DNA from: Tsuneonella sediminis | Lineage (GTDB): Bacteria; Pseudomonadota; Alphaproteobacteria; Sphingomonadales; Sphingomonadaceae | Direction: 5' to 3' | DNA length: 64,000 bases | NCBI RefSeq assembly: GCF_051912845.1 | Contig: NZ_JBNCBU010000001.1 | Coordinates: forward strand, 806,001-870,000 | In this document: positions 1-8,238 of the stretch, piece after piece | How positions within the stretch are numbered: the stretch's first letter is position 1 | Layout of the letters: each line of letters starts with the position of its first letter | The notes under the pieces: model-generated | Seen by the model: the letters and a program-made list of their open reading frames with translations, nothing else | What the model was told of the DNA's origin: nothing | The model's database searches: none | Position numbers and translations under genes: made by a program

Positions 1-1
1 T

Positions 2-160
2 GGACGCGCAGCCGCGATCGCCGAAATGGGCGCGAGCCATCCGCGCGGCAGGTTTGCGACACCTGAAGAAATCGCCTGCGATATCGGCTACCTGCTCAGC
101 GACATGTCCGCGAACGTGACCGGCATCGTGTTAAATACCGATGGCGGCTTCTCGCTCTGA
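2..160 (+). CDS. Short-chain dehydrogenase/reductase, C-terminal end (cut by window edge)
   Basis: Only the last 52 codons are in the window. The reading frame carries the usual SDR tail: an R-F-x-TPEEIA segment, then a YLLSD segment, then VTG and a closing DGG before the stop. In classical SDRs this region follows the active site and shapes the substrate loop, and the final DGG is the conserved end of the Rossmann fold. The catalytic YxxxK and the NAD(P) glycine motif lie upstream, so neither substrate nor cofactor can be judged. The family call is firm; no specific function can be given. Confidence 0.8.
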   Translation, partial: GRAAAIAEMGASHPRGRFATPEEIACDIGYLLSDMSANVTGIVLNTDGGFSL

Positions 161-221
161 CGGAACCTCGTCGCCCCCGTTCCGTTCGGATGGAAACCTT
201 TTCCACCAGACGGGGCACCCC

Positions 222-731
222 ATGGATATCGTCGACTGCATCCTCGCGGACCACGCACGCCAGCGCCAGTATTTCGCCGCGCTCGACCAGGCGCAGGACG
301 ATCCCGATGTGCTCGGCCAGGTGTTCGCGCGCCTGAAGAACTTCCTCGAGGCGCACGCCGAGGCGGAGGAACGCTTCTTCTACCCCACCCTCCTCAAGAA
401 GGGCGAGGGCGCGACCGATTCCGACAGCGCCGAGGAAACCACCGACGACGCGATCGACGATCACAACAAGATCGCCGAAGCGGCCGAGGCCGCGATGCGC
501 GAGCGGCCCGGTTCCGACGAGTGGTGGGCTTGCGTCGACAAGTGCAACGAGCAGAACTCGAGGCACATGAGCGAGGAGGAGCGCCAGGGCCTGACCGATT
601 TCCGCCGCCGGGTGCCGCTCGATACCCGCGTCAGGCTGGGGCTCCAGTACCTCGCCTTCGAGGCCAGGCACGAAGGCGACTACGACCGGCGGGAAAAGGA
701 CCCGGGCGCCTACATCGCAGCGAACTCTTAG
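222..731 (+). CDS. Hemerythrin HHE cation-binding domain protein
   Basis: A 169-residue soluble protein. It opens with an ILADHARQRQYF helix, followed by a HAEAEERFFYP helix, a DDHNKIAE helix and a late RHMSEEE segment. These histidines and glutamates are spaced as in HHE-type hemerythrin-like four-helix bundles, which bind a di-iron centre. I start it at the ATG at 222, where the HHE similarity begins; an in-frame ATG at 141 would add 27 residues that look like untranslated leader. It stands alone after the SDR gene and converges on folP 15 bases downstream. Related proteins have been linked to oxygen, NO or iron handling, but nothing here tells which applies. Confidence 0.82.
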   Translation: MDIVDCILADHARQRQYFAALDQAQDDPDVLGQVFARLKNFLEAHAEAEERFFYPTLLKKGEGATDSDSAEETTDDAIDDHNKIAEAAEAAMRERPGSDEWWACVDKCNEQNSRHMSEEERQGLTDFRRRVPLDTRVRLGLQYLAFEARHEGDYDRREKDPGAYIAANS

Positions 732-746
732 GCAGCGTTCCCTCCG

Positions 747-1871
747 TCAGCCCGGCAGCATCGAGAAATCGGTCAGCGCGGCGTCGCGCAGGCCCCGCCA
801 GACGTTGCGCGCCTGCACGGTCTCGGCGACGTCGTGGACGCGCAGGATCTGCGCGCCGGCGTCCATAGCCTTCACCGCCAGCGCAATGCTGCCGCCAAGG
901 CGCTGGTGGGCAGCCGCCTCGCCCGAGAGCGCGCCGATCATCCGCTTGCGGCTCGCGCCGATCATGAGCGGATGGCCGAGGGCATGGAACAGCGGAAGGG
1001 CGTTCAGAAGCGCAAGGTTGTCGGCCAGAGTCTTGCCAAACCCCAGCCCGGGGTCGAGCACGATCTTTTCCCGCGCGATCCCCGCCGCTACCGCCGCGTC
1101 CCGGCGGGCGGCGAGCCAATCGAACACATCGAAGACGACATCGTTGTATTCGCCGTCCGCATGGAGGTCCCCGCCAGTTCCCGTAGCCGGACCGGGCGCG
1201 TGCATGATCACGACCGGGCACCCGCGCGCCGTCACAAGGTCGATCATGCCCGGATCGTGGCGCATGCCCGATACGTCGTTCGCCATGTGGGCACCGGCAT
1301 CGAGTGCCGCGCTCATGACCCCGGCGCGCCGGGTGTCGACGCAGATCGCCGCGCCCATCGCCGCGCAGTATTCTACCGCCGGAACGACGCGGGCGATCTC
1401 GTCACCCTCCCACACCGCCGCCGCGCCAGGCCGTGTGCTCTCGCCGCCGATATCGATCATCGCCGCGCCGGCCTCGAGCATCTGTGCCGCGTGAGCCGCG
1501 CCCTCCTCGGGTTTCTCGAGGAACTTGCCGCCGTCGGAAAAACTGTCCGGAGTGACGTTGAGGATGCCGGCGACCTGCGGCTGATCGAGCCGGACGGTCC
1601 GGGCCCCCAGCTGAAGCGGCGGGTGCGCCGTGCGCAAGCTGGACCACTGCGCCTCGGCTTCGGGCCCCAGCGCTTCGGGTAGCCGCGCGAAAGCATCGGC
1701 CGCGCTCTCCGGGGTAAATCTCTCGCGCCAAACGATTTCGCCGCCGCGCCGCACGATCGCGGCGAACCGGTGCGCGTAGACGAGCCCTCCGGCAAGCCGG
1801 ACGCAGTCGCCCTCCTCTGCCTGCGGACTCGGCGAAAGGCCAACGGGCATGAGGTAGAGGCGATCGGTCAT
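747..1871 (-). CDS. folP: Dihydropteroate synthase
   Basis: Condenses 6-hydroxymethyl-7,8-dihydropterin diphosphate with p-aminobenzoate in cytosolic folate synthesis. Diagnostic motifs are GILNVTPDSFSDGG near residue 102 and DIGGESTRPGA about 35 residues later, which are the pterin and diphosphate loops of the TIM barrel; a late IGASRK segment also fits. At 374 residues it is roughly 100 longer than the E. coli enzyme because of an N-terminal extension before the barrel. I chose the ATG at 1871, which has an AAGG stretch a few bases upstream; an in-frame start at 1901 would add ten residues. The gene lies 31 bases downstream of ccrM on the same strand and is probably co-transcribed with it. 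Confidence 0.93.
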   Translation of the reverse strand: MTDRLYLMPVGLSPSPQAEEGDCVRLAGGLVYAHRFAAIVRRGGEIVWRERFTPESAADAFARLPEALGPEAEAQWSSLRTAHPPLQLGARTVRLDQPQVAGILNVTPDSFSDGGKFLEKPEEGAAHAAQMLEAGAAMIDIGGESTRPGAAAVWEGDEIARVVPAVEYCAAMGAAICVDTRRAGVMSAALDAGAHMANDVSGMRHDPGMIDLVTARGCPVVIMHAPGPATGTGGDLHADGEYNDVVFDVFDWLAARRDAAVAAGIAREKIVLDPGLGFGKTLADNLALLNALPLFHALGHPLMIGASRKRMIGALSGEAAAHQRLGGSIALAVKAMDAGAQILRVHDVAETVQARNVWRGLRDAALTDFSMLPG

Positions 1872-1902
1872 CGCGCCGCCTTCGCGGGGGCGGGCTGGCA
1901 CA

Positions 1903-3039
1903 TCAATCCTCGTTCGCGAGCAGCCAGAGCTGGCGGGCCGCGTCGATCGGCTTCACCTCGCCGTCCGATTCGTAGTGCCAGAAAGCCCAGCCGTTGCAGC
2001 TGGGCGCCCCCTGGAGCTCCTTGCCGAGGCCGTGGATCGATCCGGTGGCTTTCTCGTGCGCCAGCGAGCCGTCGGCCCGCACGGTGGCGATCCAGCGGCG
2101 CTTCTTGTCGAACACCCGTGTACCGGGCGGGACGAGCCCCGCCTCGACCAGCGCGCCGAATGCGACCTTGGGGGCCGCCCGGGGCGACTGCATCGTGGCG
2201 AGCGCGCTTTCGTCGAGCGGCAATTCCTTCGCTATCCGCTTCGTCGCGACTTCGCGGTAGGCCGGCTCGCGCTCGCAGCCGATCCACTGGCGGCCCAGCC
2301 GCTTGGCGACCGCGCCGGTCGTCCCGGTGCCGAAAAACGGGTCGAGCACGACGTCTCCCTTCTCGGTCGTCGCCAGCAGGACCCGGTATAGCAGCGCCTC
2401 GGGCTTCTGCGTCGGGTGTGCCTTGCTGCCGTTTTCCTTGAGCCGCTCCTGTCCCGAACAGATCGGGATGGTCCAGTCGCTGCGCATCTGCAGTTCATCG
2501 TTGAGCGTCTTCATCGCGCGATAGTTGAACTGGTAGCGGCTTTTCTCCCCCATGCTGGCCCAGATCAGCGTCTCGTGCGCGTTGGTGAAGCGGGTCCCCT
2601 TGAAGTTGGGCATCGGGTTGGTCTTGCGCCACACGACATCGTTCAGGATCCAGAACCCCAGGTCCTGCAGGATCGCGCCGACGCGAAATATGTTGTGGTA
2701 GCTGCCGATGACCCACAGCGCACCGTCCGGCTTTAGCACGCGGCGCGCCTCGGCAAGCCAGGCGCGGGTGAAATCGTCGTAGGCCTGGAAGCTGGAAAAC
2801 CGGTCCCAGTGATCGGTTACGGCATCCACGTGGCTGCCGTCGGGCCGGGCGAGGTCGCCGCCCAGCTGGAGGTTGTATGGCGGATCGGCAAAGACGAGGT
2901 CGATCGAGGCATCGGGCAGCCGCCGCATCGCCTCGACGCAATCGCCCGCGAGTATCCGCCCGAGCGGCAGATCGACCGCCGCCTTCGCGATTTCCGGCAC
3001 GCGGCGCGCACGGGCCTTCGTGGTCTCCTGGACCCCCAT
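1903..3039 (-). CDS. ccrM: CcrM-type adenine DNA methyltransferase (GANTC)
   Basis: Cell-cycle-regulated N6-adenine methyltransferase that modifies GANTC sites after replication in alphaproteobacteria. The 378-residue protein shows the beta-class motif order: the catalytic DPPYNLQ near residue 52, then the SAM-binding DPFFGTGTTG near residue 250. A C-terminal domain of about 100 residues follows (with FGALVEAGLVPPG and a GS-IHGLGKELQG stretch); it matches the tail that distinguishes CcrM from shorter solitary methyltransferases. The 226-base upstream gap holds seven GANTC sites and a CtrA-like TTAACCAT half-site reading towards the gene, which suggests CtrA control and methylation feedback as described for Caulobacter. 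folP follows on the same strand. Confidence 0.95.
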   Translation of the reverse strand: MGVQETTKARARRVPEIAKAAVDLPLGRILAGDCVEAMRRLPDASIDLVFADPPYNLQLGGDLARPDGSHVDAVTDHWDRFSSFQAYDDFTRAWLAEARRVLKPDGALWVIGSYHNIFRVGAILQDLGFWILNDVVWRKTNPMPNFKGTRFTNAHETLIWASMGEKSRYQFNYRAMKTLNDELQMRSDWTIPICSGQERLKENGSKAHPTQKPEALLYRVLLATTEKGDVVLDPFFGTGTTGAVAKRLGRQWIGCEREPAYREVATKRIAKELPLDESALATMQSPRAAPKVAFGALVEAGLVPPGTRVFDKKRRWIATVRADGSLAHEKATGSIHGLGKELQGAPSCNGWAFWHYESDGEVKPIDAARQLWLLANED

Positions 3040-3053
3040 TCAACGTTCCCCCC

Positions 3054-3262
3054 GATTCAACTTATCCACAGGGTGAGTCTTCGCGGACTCTGCGTCAAGC
3101 GGGGAGTTTGCCCGAATATGGTTAACGTGCGCTCACCTCTGACAGAACAGAAGGTGTCCGCTACAAGATGTTGAGTCCGCGCCGATTCCCAAGCTCGATA
3201 TGGCGGGGTGTGGCACGGAAGACTCGGTCCGCCGCTTTCGCATCGCCGCGCCGGCCGGATTC
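3054..3262. promoter_or_regulatory. Cluster of seven GANTC methylation sites upstream of ccrM
   Basis: GANTC sites begin at 3054, 3075, 3086, 3173, 3184, 3221 and 3258, all inside the 226-base gap between rnhB and ccrM. At about 65 percent GC, chance predicts fewer than one site in this length. Three sites lie within 52 bases of the ccrM start codon. In Caulobacter the ccrM leader also carries GANTC sites, and their methylation state tunes ccrM transcription. I infer the same feedback here. Confidence 0.6.
3118..3125 (-). promoter_or_regulatory. CtrA-like half-site upstream of ccrM
   Basis: The minus strand reads TTAACCAT exactly, 79 to 86 bases upstream of the ccrM start codon and oriented towards it. 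This matches the TTAACCAT half-site reported for CtrA in alphaproteobacteria. CtrA activates ccrM in Caulobacter, so the placement makes biological sense, but a single 8-base match is weak evidence alone. No convincing sigma-70 -10/-35 pair was found next to it. Confidence 0.5.
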
Positions 3263-3265
3263 GCG

Positions 3266-3895
3266 TCAGGCGGCGAACAGGTCTGCCTGGGCAACCGGTG
3301 CGAAGCTGCGGCGATGGAGCGGGCATGGGCCGTGCTCGCGCAGCGCCTTCAGGTGCGTGGGCGTGGAATAGCCGACGTTGGTTTCCCACCCGTACTGCGG
3401 GTGTGCCCTGGCGTGTTCGCGCATGATCCGGTCGCGCCATTCCTTGGCCACGATCGAGGCGGCGCTGATCGCCGGCTCGCGTGCGTCCCCGCCGACGATG
3501 GGCCGCGCCGCCCAGCGCCATTCGGCACGGCGGCCCTGCGGCGTGAGGTTGCCGTCGACCAGCACGAGCTCGGGGTCGCGGGCGAGAACCTCGGCAAGGC
3601 GGACCACAGCCAGCGTCATCGCCAACATCGTCGCCCCGAAGATGTTCAGTCGATCGATCTCGTCGACCTCGACCACACCCACGGCCCATGCGCAGCGGCG
3701 CCGGACGCTGAGGTCGAGCCGCGCGCGCGTGGCGGCGCAGAGCTTCTTGGAATCGTCGAGACCCGCCGGACGCGGCTTGCAGAGCGCCACCGCGGCTGCA
3801 ACAACCGGTCCGGCGAGCGGACCGCGGCCCGCCTCGTCCACGCCCACGACCAGCGGGGTGGAGCCGAATTGCGGGTGAGGAGTTCCTGACAGCAT
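3266..3895 (-). CDS. rnhB: Ribonuclease HII
   Basis: Cleaves the RNA strand of RNA-DNA hybrids and nicks at misincorporated ribonucleotides. The 209-residue protein opens with GVDEAGRGPLAGP at about residue 18, whose Asp-Glu pair forms half of the metal-binding DEDD set. Further in come LVDGN with a third acidic residue and a SIVAKEWRDR segment typical of RNase HII. I start it at the ATG at 3895, giving a short leader before the first beta strand, as in other RnhB proteins. That start codon shares the tetranucleotide CATG with the start of the divergent sugar dehydrogenase gene, so there is no room for a separate promoter between them. Confidence 0.93.
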   Translation of the reverse strand: MLSGTPHPQFGSTPLVVGVDEAGRGPLAGPVVAAAVALCKPRPAGLDDSKKLCAATRARLDLSVRRRCAWAVGVVEVDEIDRLNIFGATMLAMTLAVVRLAEVLARDPELVLVDGNLTPQGRRAEWRWAARPIVGGDAREPAISAASIVAKEWRDRIMREHARAHPQYGWETNVGYSTPTHLKALREHGPCPLHRRSFAPVAQADLFAA

Positions 3896-5072
3896 GACCA
3901 AGCGACCGATTTCCCTTGCCCTTCTATTCCCCGTGACCCTCCTGCTGGCAAGCTGCGGAATGCAGACAACGGGGGATTCCCCGCAGGCCAAGTCGACCCC
4001 CGGCCCCGCGAGCGGCGGGGGGATGCCGTTCCGCATTACCGAACACGGCAGCTTCAACGAGCCGTGGGCGGCCTCATTCGCGCCAGGCACGAACACTATC
4101 TTCATCACGGAGAAGTCCGGTGCATTGAAATTCGTCGACGTCGCGACCGGCCGGCTCGGCACCGTGACCGGCCTTCCCGAAGTGGATTACGGCGGTCAGG
4201 GAGGTCTGGGCGACATCGCGTTCCTGCCGACCGAAACCAGCAGCACGCTCGGCAACAGGACGATCTACCTGAGCTGGGCCGAGGCCGGCAGCGGCGACAC
4301 GCGCGGAGCGGCGGTGGGCCGGGGCCAGCTGGTCTGCGAGCAGGCCGACGCCTGCCGGATCGACAGCCTCGCGGTGGTCTGGCGCCAGCCGAAGGTGAGC
4401 GGACGCGGGCACTATTCGCACCGCATCGCCATCGCGCCCGACGGAAAGACGATGTTCGTGGCCAGCGGCGACCGGCAGAAGATGGCACCGGCGCAGGATA
4501 CCTCGAACAATCTCGGCTCGATCGTGCGCCTCAGTCTCGACGGCACGCCAGCGCCAGGCAATCCCTTCGCAGGCGCCGCGGGCAAGGCGCAGGACATCTG
4601 GTCATTCGGTCACCGCAATACCCTCGGCATCGCGTTCGACGGACAGGGTCGGTTGTGGAACATCGAGCATGGTCCGGCTGGGGGCGACGAGATCAACCTG
4701 ATCTCGAAGGGCGCGAACTACGGCTGGCCCGAGGTGTCGGAGGGCGACCACTACGACGGTCGCGTTATCCCCCCACACTCGAACCGGCCGGAGTACACCG
4801 CACCCGCGATTAGCTGGAATCCGGTCATCGCTCCGGGCGATTTCCTGATCTATTCGGGCAAGCTCTGGCCCGAGTGGAAGGGGAACGCGATCATCGGCGC
4901 GATGAAACCCGCTGCGCTTGTCCGGGTGACGATCGACGGATCGAAGGCGTCCGAGGCGGCGCGATACCCGATGGACAGGCGCATCCGCGAAGTCGTCGAG
5001 GGACCCGACGGAGCGCTCTGGTTGCTCGAGGACAAGGCCGGCGGGCGCCTGCTCGAGCTGCGGCCGCGCTGA
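3894..5072 (+). CDS. PQQ-dependent sugar dehydrogenase (GSDH family) lipoprotein
   Basis: Predicted periplasmic quinoprotein that oxidises aldose sugars. The N-terminus is a lipoprotein signal, with a charged MTKR start, a Leu-rich core and the lipobox LASC at residues 18-21. The mature part follows the six-blade glucose/sorbosone dehydrogenase fold: GGQGGLGDIAF near residue 100, SHRIAIAPDG with the catalytic-type His near 175, then GHRNTLGIAFD and EHGPAGGDEINLI with the acidic Ca/PQQ ligands, and NYGWPEVSEG. Its 392 residues fit the soluble aldose sugar dehydrogenase group. A GAGGAG stretch 12 bases upstream may be the ribosome site. Sugar specificity cannot be read from the sequence. Confidence 0.88.
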   Translation: MTKRPISLALLFPVTLLLASCGMQTTGDSPQAKSTPGPASGGGMPFRITEHGSFNEPWAASFAPGTNTIFITEKSGALKFVDVATGRLGTVTGLPEVDYGGQGGLGDIAFLPTETSSTLGNRTIYLSWAEAGSGDTRGAAVGRGQLVCEQADACRIDSLAVVWRQPKVSGRGHYSHRIAIAPDGKTMFVASGDRQKMAPAQDTSNNLGSIVRLSLDGTPAPGNPFAGAAGKAQDIWSFGHRNTLGIAFDGQGRLWNIEHGPAGGDEINLISKGANYGWPEVSEGDHYDGRVIPPHSNRPEYTAPAISWNPVIAPGDFLIYSGKLWPEWKGNAIIGAMKPAALVRVTIDGSKASEAARYPMDRRIREVVEGPDGALWLLEDKAGGRLLELRPR

Positions 5073-5131
5073 CGCCCAGTCTTCGATTGCGCTCGACATG
5101 GGGCCGACAGGCCCTTAACGGCGCCGCGCCC

Positions 5132-5635
5132 ATGCCGACCCTCGTTCCCCTGTCCGCGATCGATCCCGATCTGATCGAGGACCTGCTCGATCGCGCGTTC
5201 GAGGCGGAGCGGCGCGGGCGCACCGCCTATCGCATTCGCGAGGGGACCGACTGGCTCCCGCCTTTGAGCTTCGCGGCTCTCGACGACGACGACTGGCTGA
5301 TCGGCACAATTCAGGTCTGGCCGGTGGCCCTTGCCGATCCGGACGGCCGGATGCACCCCCTGCTCATGGTCGGCCCTGTAGCCGTCATGCCGGGAAACCA
5401 GGGCGAAGGCTACGGCAAGGCACTGATCGCCGCGGCGCTCGGGGCGATCGACCCGGCGGCGCCGCTGCCTCAGGTGCTGATCGGCGATGCCCCGTATTAC
5501 GGACCCTTCGGCTTTACGGAGGCGCCGCGCGGCTGGCGCTGCCCGGGGCCGTGGGACCCCGTGCGCCTGCTGGTGCGGTGCGACAACCCGGCGATCCTTC
5601 CTGCGCAAGGCATGCTGGGACCCTGGAAGGATTGA
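5132..5635 (+). CDS. GNAT-family N-acetyltransferase
   Basis: A 167-residue acetyltransferase-like protein. The core GPVAVMPGNQGEGYGKALI, near residues 80-100, is the acetyl-CoA pyrophosphate-binding motif A in its Q/RxxGxG/A form (NQGEGYG). A later YYGPFGFTEA segment resembles the YxxxGF turn seen in the YhbS-like subgroup. I start it at the ATG at 5132, the first that precedes a coherent domain; longer in-frame extensions run into the dehydrogenase gene and look non-coding. It begins the + strand run that continues with DUF1285, Nudix and cca. The substrate is unknown. Confidence 0.8.
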   Translation: MPTLVPLSAIDPDLIEDLLDRAFEAERRGRTAYRIREGTDWLPPLSFAALDDDDWLIGTIQVWPVALADPDGRMHPLLMVGPVAVMPGNQGEGYGKALIAAALGAIDPAAPLPQVLIGDAPYYGPFGFTEAPRGWRCPGPWDPVRLLVRCDNPAILPAQGMLGPWKD

Positions 5636-5666
5636 GTCGTCCGCGGCTCTCTGGCATCGCCCGCCC

Positions 5667-6203
5667 GTGCCATACGACCCGCCTCCCGAGATCGCCGGCC
5701 TCTCGCTCGCCGAGCTGCTCGATGCCGTGGCCGCGCGCCGGCTGCCTCCGGTAGAGCAGTGGTCGCCGGTCCAGACGGGCGACAGCCACATCACTATCCG
5801 TGCCGACGGTACCTGGATCCATGACGGCAGTCCGATCACCCGCCCCGCCATGGTGCGCGCCTTCGCATCGCTCCTGATGCGCGACGGCGCCGGATACTGG
5901 CTGGTGACGCCGTTGCAGAAGCTGTCGGTCGAAGTCGAGGATGCAGCGTTTGTCGCGACTGACATGACCAACAGGGATGGCGCGCTCGCCTTCCGGCTCA
6001 ATACCGACGAGATCGTCATCGCCGGACCCGATCACCCGCTGGTCGCGCGCGGCGATGCCGATACGCCGGCGATCTACCTTTCCGTGCGCCGGGGGTGCGA
6101 GGCGCGGCTCAACCGCTCGACCTACGAGCAGCTCGCGCTGGCCGCGGGCGCCGACTGGCGCGTCGCGAGCCTGGGCGAAAAGTTCTCGCTGGTACCCGTG
6201 TGA
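5667..6203 (+). CDS. DUF1285 family protein
   Basis: A 178-residue cytosolic protein with the DUF1285 pattern: an IAGLSLAELLD helix and LPPVEQWSP near the start, then IRADGTWIHDGSPI and the MVRAFASLLMRDGAGYWLVTP core near residues 50-75, then a second beta-rich half. Structures of the family show two similar sub-domains, but no biochemical role is established. No in-frame ATG gives a full-length start, so I use the GTG at 5667; there is no clear Shine-Dalgarno, so translation may depend on the upstream GNAT gene. Its stop overlaps the Nudix start by four bases (GTGA), which implies translational coupling. Confidence 0.8.
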   Translation: MPYDPPPEIAGLSLAELLDAVAARRLPPVEQWSPVQTGDSHITIRADGTWIHDGSPITRPAMVRAFASLLMRDGAGYWLVTPLQKLSVEVEDAAFVATDMTNRDGALAFRLNTDEIVIAGPDHPLVARGDADTPAIYLSVRRGCEARLNRSTYEQLALAAGADWRVASLGEKFSLVPV

Positions 6204-6799
6204 GCAACCTGCTGGACCGGCTCACCCGCGTGTTCGAGGCGGGCCATGCGCGCGACGTCGACCTGCTGACCGACGCGATGGCCCCGCCCGACGAACTGCG
6301 CCCGGCCGCGGTGCTCATCGCCGTGACCGACCGCAAGCAGCCCGGGGTCCTCCTGACCCACCGGCCCGACACCATGCGTTCGCATCCCGGCCAGGCCGCC
6401 TTTCCCGGCGGCAAGATCGATCCCGGCGAGGACGCGATCGAGGCCGCCTTGCGCGAAGCGCACGAGGAACTGGCGATCGATCCACGCGACGTGCAGGTGA
6501 TCGGCGCCTCGGACCCGTTCCGCACCCGCACCGGTTACGACGTGACCCCGGTTCTGGCCCTTGTCCCGCCCGACCTCCCGATCGTCCCCAACCCGGCGGA
6601 AGTGCGCGACTGGTTCGAGCCCCCGCTGTCGTTCGTCCTCGATCCGGCGAACCGCGTGCCGCGCACCGTCGAATGGGAGGGCGCGGAGCGGACGTATTTC
6701 GAGATCGTGTGGGAAGGCCATAGGATCTGGGGGGTCACCGCGGCGATCATCGGCAACCTCTCGCGGCGCCTTGCGCTCACCGAGCTGTTCGATGGCTGA
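6200..6799 (+). CDS. Nudix hydrolase, CoA pyrophosphatase type
   Basis: Predicted to hydrolyse CoA and its derivatives to 3',5'-ADP and phosphopantetheine. The 199-residue protein carries the CoA-pyrophosphatase signature LLTHRPDTMRSHPGQAAFPG around residues 52-71. A full Nudix box follows (GGKIDPGEDAIEAALREAHEE) with the REAHEEL metal-binding core. The start is GTG at 6200, overlapping the DUF1285 stop as GTGA, and the stop overlaps the ATG of the CCA enzyme by eight bases. The pairing of DUF1285, Nudix and cca looks like a real operon. Confidence 0.9.
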   Translation: MSNLLDRLTRVFEAGHARDVDLLTDAMAPPDELRPAAVLIAVTDRKQPGVLLTHRPDTMRSHPGQAAFPGGKIDPGEDAIEAALREAHEELAIDPRDVQVIGASDPFRTRTGYDVTPVLALVPPDLPIVPNPAEVRDWFEPPLSFVLDPANRVPRTVEWEGAERTYFEIVWEGHRIWGVTAAIIGNLSRRLALTELFDG

Positions 6800-7982
6800 G
6801 CCGGCCACCCGCCTTCCGGCTGCCGAGTGGACCCAGCGACCCGACCTCGCGCGGCTCGTCGCCGCGCTGGGCACCGGCAATGCCCGATGGGTCGGAGGCG
6901 CAGTGCGCGACACGCTGCTGGGACAGGACGTCCACGACATCGACGCGGCCACCCCGCTCGAGCCGGCTGAGGTTATCGGCCGGCTGGAAGCCGCCGGTAT
7001 CCGCACGATCCCGACCGGCATCGACCACGGCACCGTCACCGCAATCCTCGAAGGCGGCAACGTCGAGATCACCACGCTGCGCCGCGACGTCGCGACCGAC
7101 GGACGCCGAGCGACGGTCGCCTTCGCCAGCGACTGGAAGGACGACGCGGCCCGCCGCGATTTCACGATCAACGCACTCTATTCCGACCCGTCAACCCGCG
7201 AGATCTTCGACTATTTCGGCGGTGTTGCCGACCTTGGGGCGAAGCGAGTGCGGTTCATCGGCGATGCCCACCAGCGCATCCGCGAGGACTACCTGCGGAT
7301 ACTGCGGTACTTCCGCTTCCAGGCCCGCTTCGGGGCCGCGCCCGATACCGAGGCGGAAGCGGCCTGCAAGAACCTGGCCGCGGGCCTCAAGGGCCTCAGC
7401 CGCGAACGCGTGGGGTGGGAGTTGCTCAACCTACTCGCGCTGCCCGATCCTGGCCCGACCGTCACCCGGATGCGCGAGCTGGGCGTGCTGCAGGTCGTGC
7501 TGCCCGAAACGGGAGGCGCGGAGATCGATCGCCTCTCCGGTCTTGTTGCCGCCGAGAACGCCGCCGGCGTCGCGCCCGATGCCATTCGCCGGCTCGCCGC
7601 GCTCCTGCCCGCGGTGCCACCCGTTGCCGAAACTGTCGCCGCCCGGCTCCGCCTGTCGAGGAGCCAGCGCGACCGCCTGTCCTGCGCGGCGGGGCGCGAC
7701 GTCCGCGACCGCGATGCGCCGCGTGCGCTGGCCTATGCGGTCGGAACGGAAAGTGCGGTCGACCGGCTGCTCCTGGATGGGGCCGACGTGTCGGCGCTCG
7801 CGGGGTGGGAGGCGCCGACGCTGCCGCTCAAGGGCGGCGAGATCGTCGCACGCGGCGTAGGTGCCGGCCCGGAAGTCGCGCGGATCCTGCGGAAAGTGGA
7901 GCGGCGCTGGATCGACGAGGGCTTCCCCGGCCGCGACCGGGTCGAAGCCATCCTCGAGAGCGAGCTGGAAGGACGCAGCTGA
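6792..7982 (+). CDS. cca: CCA tRNA nucleotidyltransferase / poly(A) polymerase family
   Basis: Adds or repairs the CCA end of tRNAs. The N-terminal nucleotidyltransferase part shows VGGAVRDTLLG near residue 34, the metal-binding DIDAAT, then RRDFTINALYSD and RFIGDAHQRIREDYLRILRYFRF, which are the usual class II motifs in order. At 396 residues without an HD phosphohydrolase domain, it matches the alphaproteobacterial form. The ATG at 6792 lies inside the end of the Nudix gene. A CCA-adding enzyme is needed here, since tRNA-Thr in this window appears to lack an encoded CCA. Confidence 0.93.
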   Translation: MAEPATRLPAAEWTQRPDLARLVAALGTGNARWVGGAVRDTLLGQDVHDIDAATPLEPAEVIGRLEAAGIRTIPTGIDHGTVTAILEGGNVEITTLRRDVATDGRRATVAFASDWKDDAARRDFTINALYSDPSTREIFDYFGGVADLGAKRVRFIGDAHQRIREDYLRILRYFRFQARFGAAPDTEAEAACKNLAAGLKGLSRERVGWELLNLLALPDPGPTVTRMRELGVLQVVLPETGGAEIDRLSGLVAAENAAGVAPDAIRRLAALLPAVPPVAETVAARLRLSRSQRDRLSCAAGRDVRDRDAPRALAYAVGTESAVDRLLLDGADVSALAGWEAPTLPLKGGEIVARGVGAGPEVARILRKVERRWIDEGFPGRDRVEAILESELEGRS

Positions 7983-8062
7983 GGCGCTTCAGGCTGGCTT
8001 CAGGATGATTGCGCCATACAGGTCGAGGTTGCCTTTCCCGACGAGTGACGGATAAAGGTCCC

Positions 8063-8107
8063 GACCGCCCCCGTGCGGTCGCCCGCGCGTCCGGCCCCTT
8101 CGGGGCC
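8063..8107 (+). other. Two adjacent GC-rich hairpins in the gap after cca
   Basis: The 256-base gap between cca and the next gene holds GACCGC/GCGGTC arms (8063-8068 and 8075-8080) and a GGCCCC-TTC-GGGGCC hairpin (8093-8107). Neither is followed by a T run, so they are weak as intrinsic terminators and could act in Rho-dependent ending or mRNA protection. I see no convincing gene in the gap. Confidence 0.35.
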
Positions 8108-8238
8108 ACCGTCCCGCCATCCGGGGCACCCCATGCGAAGCCGCGCTTCGCCATTTTCGCGCACACAATCGAGTTTCGTCGCCAGGCGGGCCTTGTTCGC
8201 CTTCGCGGCGCCATGTGAACTGAACGGAGATCCTACCC

